Source: Proteles cristata cristata (Eukaryota > Chordata > Mammalia > Carnivora > Hyaenidae). From it: a stretch of 64,000 nucleotides of DNA. Under the pieces are notes generated by a model that saw nothing but the letters and a program-made list of their open reading frames with translations, was not told the DNA's origin and did no database searches. Where the stretch lies: positions 620,001-684,000 of the forward strand of contig JAESUZ010003530.1 of the NCBI GenBank assembly GCA_017311185.1, given 5' to 3'. Positions 1 through 11,470 of the stretch are shown in pieces. Made by a program: the position numbers and the translations under genes. How positions within the stretch are numbered: position 1 is the first letter of the stretch; each line of letters opens with the position of its first letter.

Positions 1-30
1 GCTTAACTGACTGAGCCACCCAGGTGCCCC
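1..30 (-). repeat. CAN-SINE head, cut by the window start
   Basis: Antisense head (GAGCCACCCAGGTGCCCC) of a tRNA-Lys-derived carnivore SINE ending at 30. Confidence 0.85.
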
Positions 31-1085
31 TGAATGACCTTGTTAAAAGAATAAAAAGCAGCTTTGCAGAGTGGAAGAAAATACTTGCAAACTACATATC
101 TGACGAAAGACAACAGTATGTAAAGAACTCTCAAAGATGAACAGTTAAAAAAAAATTAGAAAACTGGCAAAAGACATTTTACCAAAGACTGTGTACAGAG
201 GGCAAACAAACATGAAATGTTCTGACATCTTTAGCCATTAGGGAAATGCAAGTGAAAAACTCTATGAGAGATCAGACCTATCAGAGTGGCTATAATAAAA
301 ATAGTAAAAATACGAAGTGCTGTTGAGCATGTAGAGAAGTGGTATCACTCATGCATTGCTGATGGTAATTTAAAATAGAACAGCTACTCTGGAAAACACC
401 TTGACAGTTAAAACACACGCGCGCGCGCGCACACACACACGCACACACACACACCCCTACACACACTAACTAAAACATAATGTTAACCATCATATAACCT
501 AGCAATTGCATTCCTGGGCGTTTATCTCAGAGAATGAAGACTTGTATTCACACAAATCCTGTACCTGAATATTTATAGCTGCTTTATTCATAACAGCCAA
601 GAAGTGGATACAATCCCAATAGCTGAATGGTTAAATAAACTTGGGTAAATCCATGTGATGGAATATCACTCCTCAACAATAAGGAACAAACTATTGCATG
701 TGGCATGCAGCGATCTAGATGAATCTTGGAAACATTATGCTGAGTGAAAAAAGCCAATCTCAAAAGGTTATACTTACTTCATTTGTATAACATTCTTGAA
801 ATGACAAAATTATAGAATGAAGAAAGATTAGTGGTTGCCAGGGATTAAGAAGGTGCTGGGAGTGGTGAGCAGTGGATGGGACTATAAACTGGCAGTAGGA
901 GGGATTCTTGTGGTATCTTGACTGTTATCAGTGTTAATATCCTGGTTATGATATTGCTCACTACTGTTTTGCAAAATGTTACCATTGGGGGAAACCGGGT
1001 AATGGATACATGGGTGAGATCTCTCTGTATTTTTTTTTTATAACTGCATGTTAATGTATAATTATTTCAAAATGAAAAGTTTAAT
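31..1085 (+). mobile_element. Old L1 (L1M-type), 3' part
   Basis: Sense-strand remains of ORF2 end and 3'UTR: phrases such as GCAAACAAACATGAAATG, TTATTCATAACAGCCAAGAA and ATGCTGAGTGAAAAAAGCCA are typical of mammalian L1 3' ends. Diverged, with no long frame. A Z-DNA-prone repeat (413-454) lies within. Confidence 0.75.
413..454. repeat. (CA)n/(CG)n alternating tract
   Basis: About 40 bp of strictly alternating purine and pyrimidine with a (CG)n core at 418-430, inside the old L1. Confidence 0.9.
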
Positions 1086-1359
1086 GAAATTATATGTATC
1101 TGAGAAAGCATACTTAAACTGCATGAAAGAATATATAATGGAGAAAGTAGCGTGTCCCTGCCTGTATGTGCCTCTCTCCTATTCCCTTCCTTAGTACCAT
1201 TACTTTTTGTTCTGTGTCTCCTTCAGTAGACATCACATGTGCGCACACGTGTGCATGTGTGTATTTGCTAGAGACACAAACAATACTTCTATTCACCTTG
1301 CTTTTCTTAATTTATCTTGGAACTCTTATATAGGTTTACACATATTTACCAAATTCTTC

Positions 1360-1795
1360 TCCAGCTGTGTGATGCTCTGTTGCAAGGATGTATCATTTTT
1401 TATTATTTTTCTGTTACCTAATGAAGGGGATTTAAATTGCCTCAAATTTTTTGCTATTATGAACAGTGATGAACTAAGTAAAGTCATTATTTATATGTAC
1501 TTAAACTCATGTTCATGTTTATTTGTAGGGTAAATTCCTTGACATAGAGGTTTTCAGTTGAAAATTATGTGCATTTTATATATGTATATTTAAGTTGCCA
1601 AATTCCCCCAAAGAAGTTAAACCTTAACATTCTCACCAAATGTGTCATAGGGTGCCTACTTCCCTTTACTCTTTCCACTATAGTACTATCCAGGTTTTTG
1701 ATCTTTACCAATCTCACAGATGAAAATTTATCACATTTTAATTTGCATTTATCTGATTATGTATGAGATTGACAATTTTGTTGTATGTCTGAAAG
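1360..1795 (-). mobile_element. Probable old L1 fragment
   Basis: Antisense L1 3' wording: GCTATTATGAACAGTGATGA, TTGCCAAATTCCCCCAAAGA and a TTTAATTTGCATTTATCTGA segment. Strongly diverged; family not assigned. Confidence 0.5.
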
Positions 1796-1807
1796 TGAAT
1801 GGGTTTA

Positions 1808-1990
1808 AATTTTTTTATGTTTTTATTTAATTTTTGAGAGGGAGAGGAGCAGAGAGGAGGGGGACAGAGGATTTGAAGCAGGCTCTGCACTGATAGCAGT
1901 GAGCCTGATATGGGGCTTGAACTCACTAACCGTGATTCATGACCTGAGCTGAAGTTGGACACTCAACCAACTGAGCCACCCAGTTGCCCT
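1808..1990 (-). repeat. CAN-SINE
   Basis: Antisense copy ending GAGCCACCCAGTTGCCCT. Target-site duplication TGAAT(G/T)GGTTTA at 1796-1807 and 1991-2002, one mismatch. Confidence 0.9.
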
Positions 1991-2105
1991 TGAATTGGTT
2001 TACTTTTTTAAACTAAATCAAAATAAGAAACAAACTTCTCCAGATTTGGAGTATATATGTTTCATAAAATTGCATAAACTTCTTTTACCAATTAGACTTT
2101 TTAAA

Positions 2106-2325
2106 GAAAATTTTTATTTATTTCTAGGAGAGAGAGAGAGAGAGAGACAGCGTGAGCAGGGGAGGGTCAGAGAGAGAGGAGATACAGACTCTGAAACAGG
2201 GCAGGCTCCAGGCTCTGAGCTGGCAGTCAGCACAGAGCCCGACGCGGGGCTCGAACCCACGAACCACGAGATCATGATCTAAGCGAAAGTCGGACGCTTA
2301 ACCGACTGAGCCACCCAGGCACCCC
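2106..2325 (-). repeat. CAN-SINE, young subfamily
   Basis: Antisense, nearly full length. 18-bp duplication CCAATTAGACTTTTTAAA at 2088-2105 and 2326-2343 is perfect. Carries the GGCAGTCAGC marker and TTTCTAG|G at 2121-2128. Confidence 0.95.
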
Positions 2326-2354
2326 CCAATTAGACTTTTTAAAACTTTTGCTGT

Positions 2355-2562
2355 ATATTTTATTTATTTCTTTATTTTAATGTTTATTTATTTTTGGGTG
2401 GGAGGGGCAGAGAGAGAGGGAAGGCAGAGAGAGAGAGAGAATCCAAAGCAGGCTCTGCACTGACAACAGAGAGCCTGATGTAGGGCTCAAACTCAGGAAT
2501 GGTAAGATTGTAACCTGAGCTGAAGTTGGATGCTTAACCGACTGAACCACCCAGGAACCCCT
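2355..2562 (-). repeat. CAN-SINE
   Basis: Antisense; flanked by AAACTTTTGCTGT at 2342-2354 and 2563-2575. Its left duplication overlaps the right duplication of the preceding SINE. Confidence 0.92.
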
Positions 2563-2580
2563 AAACTTTTGCTGTTTATT

Positions 2581-2804
2581 GTATTTAAAGAAAAAATTTT
2601 TAAATGATGTTTGTTTATATTTGAAGGAGAGAGAGAGAGAGTTTGAGTAGGGAAGGCAGAGAGAGGGGGAGACACAAAATCCAAAGAAGGATCCAGGCTC
2701 TGAGCTGTCAGCACAGAGCCCAACACGGGGCTCAAACTCACGAGCTTCAAGATCATGACGAGTCAAAGTCGGATGCCCAGCTGACTGAGCCATCCAGGCG
2801 CCCC
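2581..2804 (-). repeat. CAN-SINE
   Basis: Antisense; flanked by TTGCTGTTTATT at 2569-2580 and 2805-2816. Overlaps the duplication of the preceding SINE, so it entered the same target. Confidence 0.92.
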
Positions 2805-3274
2805 TTGCTGTTTATTTTAAAGTTAGGAGTCTATGGATCTGTTCCTGAACTTATTTAATTATTATTATTTTTTTAAAGTTTCATTTTTGTTTTTCCTCTT
2901 CGCTATTAAAAGATTTTTAGGTTTTGAATCTAATGAATATGTACAAGCACTCTGACATTGCATTCAATGTGTGAGTACTTCACCAAGGTTCTGGATATTG
3001 ACAGAAGTCCAAAATTAGGTGAGCTCAGAAGTTGATTTCCTTTAGGGCAAGTTCTTGTGGAGAAGTTTAGGGATTCATAATAATAAACATAGCCTCAGAG
3101 GACATGTTTTTATCATGGCAAAATTTTTTAAGTAGGTGAAATTTATTTTTTTTGCACTAGTCGCCTCAGCATCCCCTTTCTGGACTTTTTTTTTTTTTTT
3201 TTCCTCATTACCGCCTGCCAGGAAATTAACTGGTAATAATATATCTTGGTGTTATATAGCTAATAAACCTTCAA

Positions 3275-3478
3275 TATTTCTATCCATTACTATGTACAGG
3301 TACAGTCCTAAGCACAACCAGATGAGGTAGGTTCAATTATGTCCTGTTTTAGATGAAGAAAGTAAAGCATAATTTTGTCCAAGTCACATAGTACAAGTAG
3401 TAGACTCAGAATTTCCCCTCAGGTATCTGACCCTGAAGCCCTTCCCTTTGATTAAGTACTGCACTACTTCTCACTAAC
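3275..3478 (+). repeat. MIR SINE
   Basis: CTATGTACAGGTACAGTCCT, GATGAGGTAGGTTCAATTAT, TGTCCAAGTCACATAGTACA and TGATTAAGTACTGCACTACT run in MIR order. Confidence 0.75.
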
Positions 3479-4304
3479 CTCATATATCCCAAATGCTTTC
3501 TCTGGACACTCCAGTGTTGCTGTGGGAGTTTTAGAAAATTCTGGAGGAAACACGGTGGCATCTCTTGGACACTCTACAGACTCAAGGTGGTTCATTATTT
3601 CAACATTACATCACACAACATTTCTCTTGATGACTAGATTTTCAGGGGTGCTGTGAAAAAAAGCAAGTGTCACACAAAAACCAATACTGAACAAGAAATG
3701 AAGGTGGCAGTTTCCAATTCAAAGGCTTGAGAAGTTGTGCAGTGACCCACAAGTACACACACCCTATTAATAAGTAATTATGGTGATATGATATAAAATA
3801 ATATTTTTTTCAATGTTTTTCTGTTATTACTACAAATGGCTACTAAATTGTTAGGAAATAAATATTTGCTAAGTTGTTTGGACCAATTTCTTAATAAATA
3901 GGCTGTTGGGTATTTCTTTTGGCCTGGGGTATCATGAAAACTGAGAATATTTGGAAACTTCCAGAAGCATGCCTCTGCATGTGTAGGGAAAAGAATGTAG
4001 AACTTATTTGGCATGAGATAGGAAATCAATCATTGACCATTTTTATTATATCAATGCTAAGGTGTTAGTGCCTTTATAGTATTTCTCATGGGAGTATTTG
4101 ATTTGAATTGAACTTGGAAAGGGTGAGAATAACCAAAAGAAGTACATCCCAATAGATTCATTGTGATGACATGTAGGAGCTAGACTGATAGAGATATTCG
4201 GATAGTATTCTGGTGTTTCTAAAATTAAGTCATATAGGTAGGTGTCTTAAAATTATGACCTAGGTAAAATGTATTCCTGAATTGTCTGATTTGTTAAGAA
4301 TGTA

Positions 4305-4400
4305 CCTATCGCACAGGTTTGTTATGTCTTAAATGAGTAAGGCTAAGGAACAGTACCTGGCACATAAGCCATCTATGAATGTTGAATACTGTTAATATTT
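4305..4400 (-). repeat. MIR fragment
   Basis: TAAATGAGTAAGGCTAAGGA, ACAGTACCTGGCACATAAGC and ATGAATGTTGAATACTG are antisense MIR. Confidence 0.7.
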
Positions 4401-4493
4401 TGCTAGTGTTATTACCTGTTGTTATTCATCATCATTGTCATTATCACTATCACCTTGGAAGGAGGCATATCCCACTAGCACAGCATAATTCTT

Positions 4494-4712
4494 CTTTTTT
4501 TTTTTTTTTAAATATTTATTTCTAGGAGACAGAGAGAGAGAGACAGCGTGAGCAGGGGAGGGTCAGAGAGAGAGGGAGTCACAGACTGAAACAGGCTCCA
4601 GGCTCCGAGCTGGCAGTCAGCACAGAGCCCGACGCGGGGCTCGAACCCACGAACCGCGAGATCATGACCCAAGCGAAAGTCGGACGCTAACCGACTAAGC
4701 CACAGGCACCCC
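4494..4712 (-). repeat. CAN-SINE, young subfamily, inserted at the L1 3' end
   Basis: Antisense, with the GGCAGTCAGC marker and TTTCTAG|G. Flanked by AGCATAATTCTT at 4482-4493 and 4713-4724, inside the larger duplication of the neighbouring L1. Confidence 0.93.
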
Positions 4713-4724
4713 AGCATAATTCTT

Positions 4725-5777
4725 TTTTTTTTTTCAAATAGTTTATTGTCAAATTAGTTTCCACATAACACCCAGTGCTCATCCCCACAAGTGTCCTCCT
4801 CCATGCCCACCCCTCCTCCCCCCCACATCCATCAGTCCTCAGTTTTTGTCAGCATTCAAGAGTCTCTCATGGTTTGCCTCTCCCCCTTTCCCCCACCATT
4901 TCCGCCCTTCTTCTCCACCTTGGTCCTCTGTTAAGTTCCTCCTAATCCTCCTATACGTGCACACATATGATATTTGTCTTTCTCTGCCTGACTTATTTGG
5001 CTCAGCATAACACCCTCAAGGTCCATCCATGTTGCTACACATGGCCAGATTTCATTGTTTCTCATTGCCATGTAGTATTCCATGGTATAGATAAACCACA
5101 TCTTCTTGATCCATTCATCTGTTGATGGACACTTAGGCTCTTTCCAGGTTTTAGCTATTGTGGAGAGTGCTGCTATGAACATTGGGGTACATGTGCTCCT
5201 ATGCATCAGCATTTCTGTATCCCTTGGGTAAATTCCTAGCAGTGCTATTGCTGGGTCCTAGGGGAGTTCTATTGTTAGTTTCCTGAGGAACCTCCACACT
5301 GTTTTCCAGAGGGGCTGTACCAGTTTACATTCCCACCAACAGTGTAGGAGGGTGCCCATTTCTCCACATCTCGCCAGCATCTAGAGTTCTCTGATTTGCT
5401 CATTTTAGCCACTCTGACTGGCGTGAGGTGGTATCTCAGTGTGGTTTTGATTTGTATTTCCCTGATGAGGAGGGATGCTGAGCATCGTTTCATGTGTCTG
5501 TTGGCCATCTGGATGTCCTCTCTGGAGAAGTGTCTGTTCATATCTTCTGCCCATTTCTTCACTGGGTTGTTTGTTTTTCGGGCATGGAGTTTGGTGAGTT
5601 CCTTGTAGATTCTGGATATCAACCCTTTATCTGATATGTCATTTGCAACTATCTTTTCCCATTCGGTTGGTTGCCTATTAATTTTCTGGGTTGTTTCCTT
5701 GGCTGTGCAGAAGCTTTTAATCTTGAGGAGGTCCCAACAGTTTATTTTTGCTCTTGATTCCCTTGCTTTTGGGGATG
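4725..5777 (-). mobile_element. Young L1, 5'-truncated
   Basis: Collinear with 11847-12890 of the full-length L1 and ends abruptly after GGGGATGT at 5777. The last ORF2 residues are readable on the - strand at 4931-5212 (KMWFIYTMEYYMAMRNNEIW). Target-site duplication of 18 bp (TAGCACAGCATAATTCTT) at 4476-4493 and 5778-5795; a later SINE lies between the left copy and the L1 poly-T. Confidence 0.92.
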
Positions 5778-6264
5778 TAGCACAGCATAATTCTTAATCC
5801 ACTGTAAAACATGGACAAGATTGTGAAGTTTTTGGCAGGTTAAGAAATCTGGGATGCAGCTGGGCCCTCAGAGCTTTTTTTAGGCTCATCCTTAACTGGC
5901 TTGAACCCTGGAGGGATTCCCTTGCATTTCCTTTGAACCAGGATTTTACCAAAGACTGATCTGGTAAACATTTCCTCAACTCTTAATTAAGGCCCTAGTT
6001 CTACACCTATTTGGAACAAACTCTAGGGTAACTTTGGGGACAAACTGGATTTTTCTTTCATTTATCTGGTGGATTTAAGTTTTACTTCTCTCACCTGTCC
6101 TGTCTTGGTATTAATGACAGGATTGTGTTCTTGATTTTTGGGGGTGCATACATCAATATGTTAGTCCATAAAGTCCCTTGATGCAACAATCACCTCTTAA
6201 TAATGTTAGTAAAATAGCAGATTGAGCTCTTAAGGGATTTGTGTGGGGTTTTTTTTCACTTTAT

Positions 6265-6470
6265 AAACCACTTCAATATGTTACTTTCACTATCATGCTA
6301 TTTCCGCAAGGGCTAGACAGGGCAGAGTAGACATTGAAATCCAGAAGACACATGACTCATCCAAGATTGTGTGGCTAGATTATGGCAGATCCATCCCTAG
6401 AACCACAAATTTTCTAATTTCCAACTTAGTGCTTTTTAAATGATCCTGTGCTCTGCAGCCTCTTGCCTCA
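6265..6470 (+). repeat. Probable MIR fragment
   Basis: ATCCAAGATTGTGTGGCTAG and TTGCCTCATACC-like ends in a MIR-like order. Diverged. Confidence 0.45.
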
Positions 6471-6529
6471 TACCCTATAATGGGTACCACAACATGGAAT
6501 GACTCAGAATTCTTGATGTCCATTGTTGG

Positions 6530-6710
6530 TCTTGTCTTCTGGCCTTGGGAAAATAATTGAACTTTTCTGAATCTTTATTTCTTCATCTGTGAAACTGGAT
6601 AATATATTACTGTAATCTTCCTGTGGAGTTGTAATTAGTGTGGAACCAAGATTCAAATCCAGATGTTCTGGTTCTTGAGTCTATGCTCTTTGCTAGCTAC
6701 ACTGACTCTT
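6530..6710 (-). repeat. MIR fragment
   Basis: CTTGGGAAAATAATTGAACT, TTTATTTCTTCATCTGTGAA and CTGGATAATATATTACTG form the antisense MIR core. Confidence 0.6.
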
Positions 6711-7011
6711 ATCTTCATTAATGGATAAAGTAAAATTTAAGGGCATCACACTTGTGTAACAAGCTAGAGGTATTTGGGGATGTAACGATCGCATCAGCTA
6801 TCGCTCCCAATGTAAATGAATCTTCTAAAGCAACTCAAGGCTCCAGAGCTCTGGAGAATTGGGTTAGGCTAAATGTTTACTGACTAAATGACTTGTGTTG
6901 TTCAAAATGTGGGTGCAACATTGGAAAAGATGGCTGAGATTTTTAGAAATGTCCTTTTTAAAAGTGTTTTTGAACGAGTGTCAGAAAATTGTTATGTTTT
7001 TTTTCTTACAG

Positions 7012-7119
7012 CACTGGGAGGTGTTCAAAAAGGTGACAGAAGTTTTCATTTTAGTTCCTGCACTTCTTGGTCTCAAAGGGAACTTGGAAATGACATTGGC
7101 ATCCAGATTATCCACTGCA
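7012..7119 (+). CDS. SLC41A2: SLC41A2 coding exon a (108 nt, start of MgtE domain 1)
   Basis: Acceptor TTTTTTTTCTTACAG precedes 7012 and donor GTAAGT follows 7119. It encodes 36 residues from [12 protein letters not shown] to LASRLSTA and is phase 0 at both ends, so skipping would keep the frame. Residues 16-35 hold [20 protein letters not shown], the glycine-asparagine motif that opens an MgtE transmembrane domain; the same motif recurs in the second domain at exons f/g. The frame happens to stay open upstream of the acceptor to an ATG at 6895, but that stretch has no family similarity and follows intron sequence, so the exon edge at 7012 is preferred. The preceding exon should end with the residues just before HWEVF and is not in the window. 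Confidence 0.93.
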
Positions 7120-7439
7120 GTAAGTTTTTTCCTACTACTAAGTATATATATTACCTATGCTGTTTCTTTCTGTGAAGGAGAATTTGTACCAGGAATTTTT
7201 TTTTCCCTCTATCTGATAAAGTTCTGGATCTCAGGGATATGATAAGTGGTAATGCCTTATAGCATACCCTGAATGTTCTCTGGGTTGGCTAATTTGCAAA
7301 TAATAGGCTCTCATTTATCCTGAGAAGTAGTATACTTGCCTCATTTTACTCCAGGGCATTCTGGCATTTATCGTCAGCGCTTAAGACATGGGACAAATCA
7401 GGTATTGAGATTCGTTATATTTCAAAGGTTGGTTGATTG

Positions 7440-8150
7440 GTATTTATACCTTTTGAGATTATAAAAGTAATACAGGCTTGTAAAAACTGAAGAAAAGGGA
7501 AAGATTATAAAGAAGAAAATTTAAAACTACCTAGAGATAGTAATATCTTAATATTTTGGTATAGATCCTTCTGTACTTGAATCTATACTTATACATAGTT
7601 AGGTATATCAGAGTAGATACATACTGTATATTCTAAAAAAGAACGGTAATAGGGGTGCCTGGGTGGCTTAGTCGGTTAAGCGTCTGACTTTCGCTTAGGT
7701 CATGATCTCGCGGTTCGTGGGTTCGAGCCCCGTCGGGCTCTGTGCTGACTGCCAGCTCAGAGCCTGGAGCCTGTTTCAGTCTGTGACTCCCTCTCTCTCT
7801 GACCCTCCCCTGCTCACGCTGTCTCTCTCTCTCTCCTAGAAAAAAAAAAAAAAAAAAAGAATGGTAATAATATATATATTGTCTCTTAAAATCTGTGATA
7901 TCCATTTGAAGATATACCCTGATCATCTTTCTACATCGACAAATATAGACCTATATTATTTTTATTGGCTGTGTACTTTTCTGTTACATAGCTCTCTTGT
8001 AGTTTAGTCTGTCATCTATTATTGGATATATAGGCTCCTTCTGATGTTTTGTTATTATAAACAATGTTATAATGAATAATTTTGTACAGACAGTTTTGCA
8101 TTCTTTTATTTCTTTGGGACAGATTTTAGGATTGTAATTAAACTGTTCAG
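7440..8150 (-). mobile_element. Probable old L1M fragment, split by a SINE
   Basis: Contains GTTATTATAAACAATGTTATAATGAATAATTTTGTAC-like wording (8050-8090) and an AT-rich 5' part with 'ATTATAAAAGTAATACA'. Interrupted by the SINE at 7652-7852. Family uncertain. Confidence 0.45.
7652..7852 (+). repeat. CAN-SINE, young subfamily
   Basis: Sense copy. Box A-like TGGCTTAGTCGG and box B-like GGTTCGAGCCC are intact; tail is CTCTCCTAG then poly-A. Duplication AAAAAAGAA(C/T)GGTAATA at 7635-7651 and 7853-7869. Confidence 0.94.
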
Positions 8151-8829
8151 AAAAAAAAAACTCATTCTTTCAAAGCCTTATCTTCATATGCTAAATCCTC
8201 ATCCAGAAAAGTTAAATATTTTAAAAAAATATTGCCACTAACAGGGTTCTGAGTTATTTTTAGAAGCCTAAAAGGCCATTGTTTTCTCACTGTGACATTT
8301 GTTGGGGTTCACCATTGTGCTACCAAATTATGTTGATTAAAATCACATAGTGTGGTTCACTTCAATGAACCATCTACCCATTTAATGTTAGTCCAAAATT
8401 AACTAAACCTTCAGAGGGTATTACTAATTGCAGAACCTTTAGTTTATGAAGTTGGGGTTTTTTTTGTTTTTTTTTTAAAGATGCTATAGCAAATGAATCC
8501 ATCTATGAACTAGGGGAAAATTTTGCATGTCTAAAGCTGAACAGCTGCGTTGGTGATGGGAGTGCTCTCTCCTCTCCTTCCCTCATCCCGATGCTGCCCC
8601 TCCCCCGCCCGCAACTTTAAGTTCCCTAAGGCTTCCTGAGTAAAGCAGACGCTTGGAAAGGAGCTAAATGCATGGCATTAAATAATGTTTTATTAACATT
8701 ATTGACTTGCTCAGTTAAGAGAAAATGCTTTGTATGCCCTATGAACCTTCTAAGCTCCCCGTTATATATGAAAGGTAATGTAGCTAAACTCTGCCCAGGA
8801 CCGTAGTGAAATATTGGGTATTAGTGTGC

Positions 8830-9010
8830 TCTCATAATGTGCCAGGACTGCCTACATGAGTATCTTATAGCAACCCTATGAGATAAGCACTATTATTCCT
8901 GTTTTTAGAGGAAGAACTGAGGCTTAGAATAGCTAAGTGACCTTCCTGAAGACACAGAGCTATTATATAATGGAATAACTTACATTCTAGAACATTCCCT
9001 TCTACTTGCA
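8830..9010 (+). repeat. MIR SINE
   Basis: TAATGTGCCAGGACTGCC, GCAACCCTATGAGATAAGCA, GAACTGAGGCTTAGAATAGC and AGACACAGAGCTATTATATA in MIR order. Confidence 0.8.
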
Positions 9011-9177
9011 CAGGATAACTGAGTCAAGAGTTTATAAAACAAATAAATAACCTCAGTAACAAACACATAATCGTCTCCTCTGCATTGTAAGGATGCTTTC
9101 CTGAGGTCTTGGTCTTAGCACCAATATACGATATTTTTTGGTACTTAATATTTTAAAACTTTGGTATTTATTATTTC

Positions 9178-9385
9178 TTTTAATTTTTTAATTTGAGAGA
9201 GAAAGAGAGAGAGAGAGAGAAAACATGCGTGTGCAAGTTGGGGAGAGGCAGAGAGAGTGAGAGAGAATCTTAAGCCACGCTGGGCATGGAGTCTGATGTG
9301 GGGCTCCTTCCCATGACTCTGACATCATGACCTGAGCTGAATTTAAGAGTTGGATTGTTAACTGACTGAACCACCCAGGCGCCCA
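9178..9385 (-). repeat. CAN-SINE
   Basis: Antisense, ending GAACCACCCAGGCGCCC. Diverged; duplication not clear. Confidence 0.88.
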
Positions 9386-10879
9386 TGTTATTTTTTAAGA
9401 ATATTAAAGATACAGTCCTGTTACTTATTTTTGTAATCAGTTGATGAGCTAGAAACATCTAGGGGTATCAGCTAGTCACTAAAGTGTAGCCAGACCTTGG
9501 TAGAATTATTTGGGTATTTTCACTTTAGTCTATAATTTTGCATGTCATCATTGTAAGTATTGAATATTAAAGGAACTGGAGAATAATAGAAATGAAACCT
9601 CTTTGGATTGTAACATAAAAGTGTAAGGTGACCTTGGAACATCCTGTAGCAGAAGGCAAAATGCTAACCAAAAAAATGGGTGGGGGGTGCCTTGGTGTTA
9701 GCTGAATATTAATTTTCACACTTAGTATATGAGTCTTAAAAACAACTTTTATGTAGTCTTACCAATGTTTTAAGAGTTAGTGAAATTATATACATGTGTT
9801 CGTCTGCCATCTTTTCCCAGTGATTTACATTTGCATTATATTTTAAGAACTGGTGGGTCAGCAAGGTAGAATTCAATCCAAGAGGCTTCTTGGCAGGACA
9901 GGGGAATAAAAAAGGTCTTGAAAAACAGAACTGGCAACAGTTAAAGGAAAACAAAATCATTAGAATGAGAATTAAAAGGTAGCTCTAGTTTCATTTTGTT
10001 GGAAAATGAACTTTGTTCTGATAAATATAGTTAGGAACACAAGCTTTTAAGCAACTTGATAGCTTAGCCTGGAAAACTGAAATTTTGGCTAGCTTATCTC
10101 AAAGAAAATATTTCTAAAAGCAACATTCTTGAGCATTCTCCAGTATTTGTTTAGATTCAAATAATAGATTAAACATGTCACTCCATTTTGAAATAGGCCA
10201 TGCTGTAGGGAATCTGGTTAAAAAGGAATGTGCTGTGAATTAATTTCTGTGTAATTTGTTCACATATTACCATTAACACTGCCTTTTTAATCTCAATTTT
10301 TTAATTAATTTAATTTAATCTTAATCTTTTAATTTGAACTTTAGTGTCTTTTTGTTGTGGTATTTATATTTTATGCTAGATACTGAAATCTAAAGTCTGG
10401 TTACATTTATTTGTTCATATCTAAGAGAGTGGAACTCCAGAGCTAATTAGAAGCAAAGCCCATGGGAGGGGTTATCAACCAATGTTTCACCAGTGAGCTA
10501 GCTGTGCCTTTCTTTGGGGAGGTAGGGGTGCAGTTGATGTCTTCCATAGATCAAGAATTTTGTCACTGATTATAAGATATTTAAGTCACAAATTGAAGAA
10601 ATTACCTAGTTTTCTAAGTAATAAAAATACCATAAACTAGATGAATATACCATGTTATACTAGCTTGAAGCCATGAGTTACTACTTTTCTATCTACTAAT
10701 GTGTTTACTTTTATTTTTTGTTTTGATTTTTTTGCTCAAAAAATGTTAATAGCAACTTTATTAATAATGGCTCTAAACTGGAAGCAACACAGATGTATTT
10801 TTATTTTTTGAGGTTATTTGAGATAGGCATGGCCTACTCAGTGTGAAAGGCCAGAGGCAGGACTGTCCATATGTTAGAT

Positions 10880-11035
10880 CAATGGTTCTCAAAGTATGGT
10901 TAACATCTTGTCAGAAATGCAAAATCTCGGCCCCACCTAGAAGCTACTGAATCAGAAACTCTGGGGTGTGGCTCAGCAATCTGTATTATAACCAGCAATT
11001 CTGATATATGCAAAGTCTGAGAAAAACCCTGTGTT
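10880..11035 (+). mobile_element. MER5A (hAT-Charlie non-autonomous DNA transposon)
   Basis: CAATGGTTCTCAAAGTATGG at the left, AGAAATGCAAAATCTCGG, CCCCACCTAGAAGCTACTGA and ATCAGAAACTCTGGGG in order, then AAAGTCTGAGAAAAACCCTG at the right. This is the MER5A consensus order. Ancient, immobile. Confidence 0.85.
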
Positions 11036-11044
11036 GAAGAGAGA

Positions 11045-11470
11045 GGCCAACAGGGCTGGGATCAAGTGGGAAAAGGGAAAGTAATGGGGCATGAGATCAC
11101 CTTGTGGGCCTTTGTAAGGACTTTACCAATTGTGGGAAACAGGAAGCCATTGGAAGGCTTTAAACAGGAGTGCTGTGATATGATAGATACTTTCAACAGA
11201 TTATTTTGACTGTTGTATTGAGACAGAGCTATAAAGGGCCAAAGACTAAAGCAGAGACAACTTAAAAGTCTGTTGCAATAAAGCAGGCTAGAGGTGATGC
11301 TGGCTTGGATCAGGGTGGTAGCAGTGGATATAGAGAAACATAGTTGGAGTCCAGAACTAATTTTCAGAGAGAGATGACAGAATTGGCTGATGGATTAGTT
11401 GAAACTAAGTACTAGGAGTGGTCACTTGAAAATTTCTCAGGATTTGAGAGATGGAAAATTAGGATATGGA
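11045..11470 (-). mobile_element. L2 fragment
   Basis: GGAAGCCATTGGAAGGCTTT, AACAGGAGTGCTGTGATATG, GAGGTGATGCTGGCTTGGAT and GGTGGTAGCAGTGGATATAG follow the antisense L2 order. Confidence 0.75.

Larger units (their letters stand above)
1..7011 (+). other. SLC41A2 intron upstream of exon a (partial)
   Basis: Contains an old L1 (31-1085), antisense SINE array, MIR fragments and a nested SINE plus L1. I recognise no exon. Stretches 2820-3270, 3480-4300, 5796-6260 and 6720-7010 show nothing I can name beyond AT-rich intron sequence. Confidence 0.75.

Noticed and set aside
6895..7011. An in-frame ATG and open stretch upstream of exon a, which could suggest an alternative start.
   Set aside because: It lies behind a strong acceptor (TTTTCTTACAG at 7011), has no family similarity and no promoter-like features; most likely chance openness of the intron.
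7652..7852. tRNA-like sequences with box A and box B motifs in the SINEs.
   Set aside because: These are SINE heads derived from tRNA-Lys. The rest of the tRNA fold is not kept and each is followed by the SINE body, so they are not tRNA genes.
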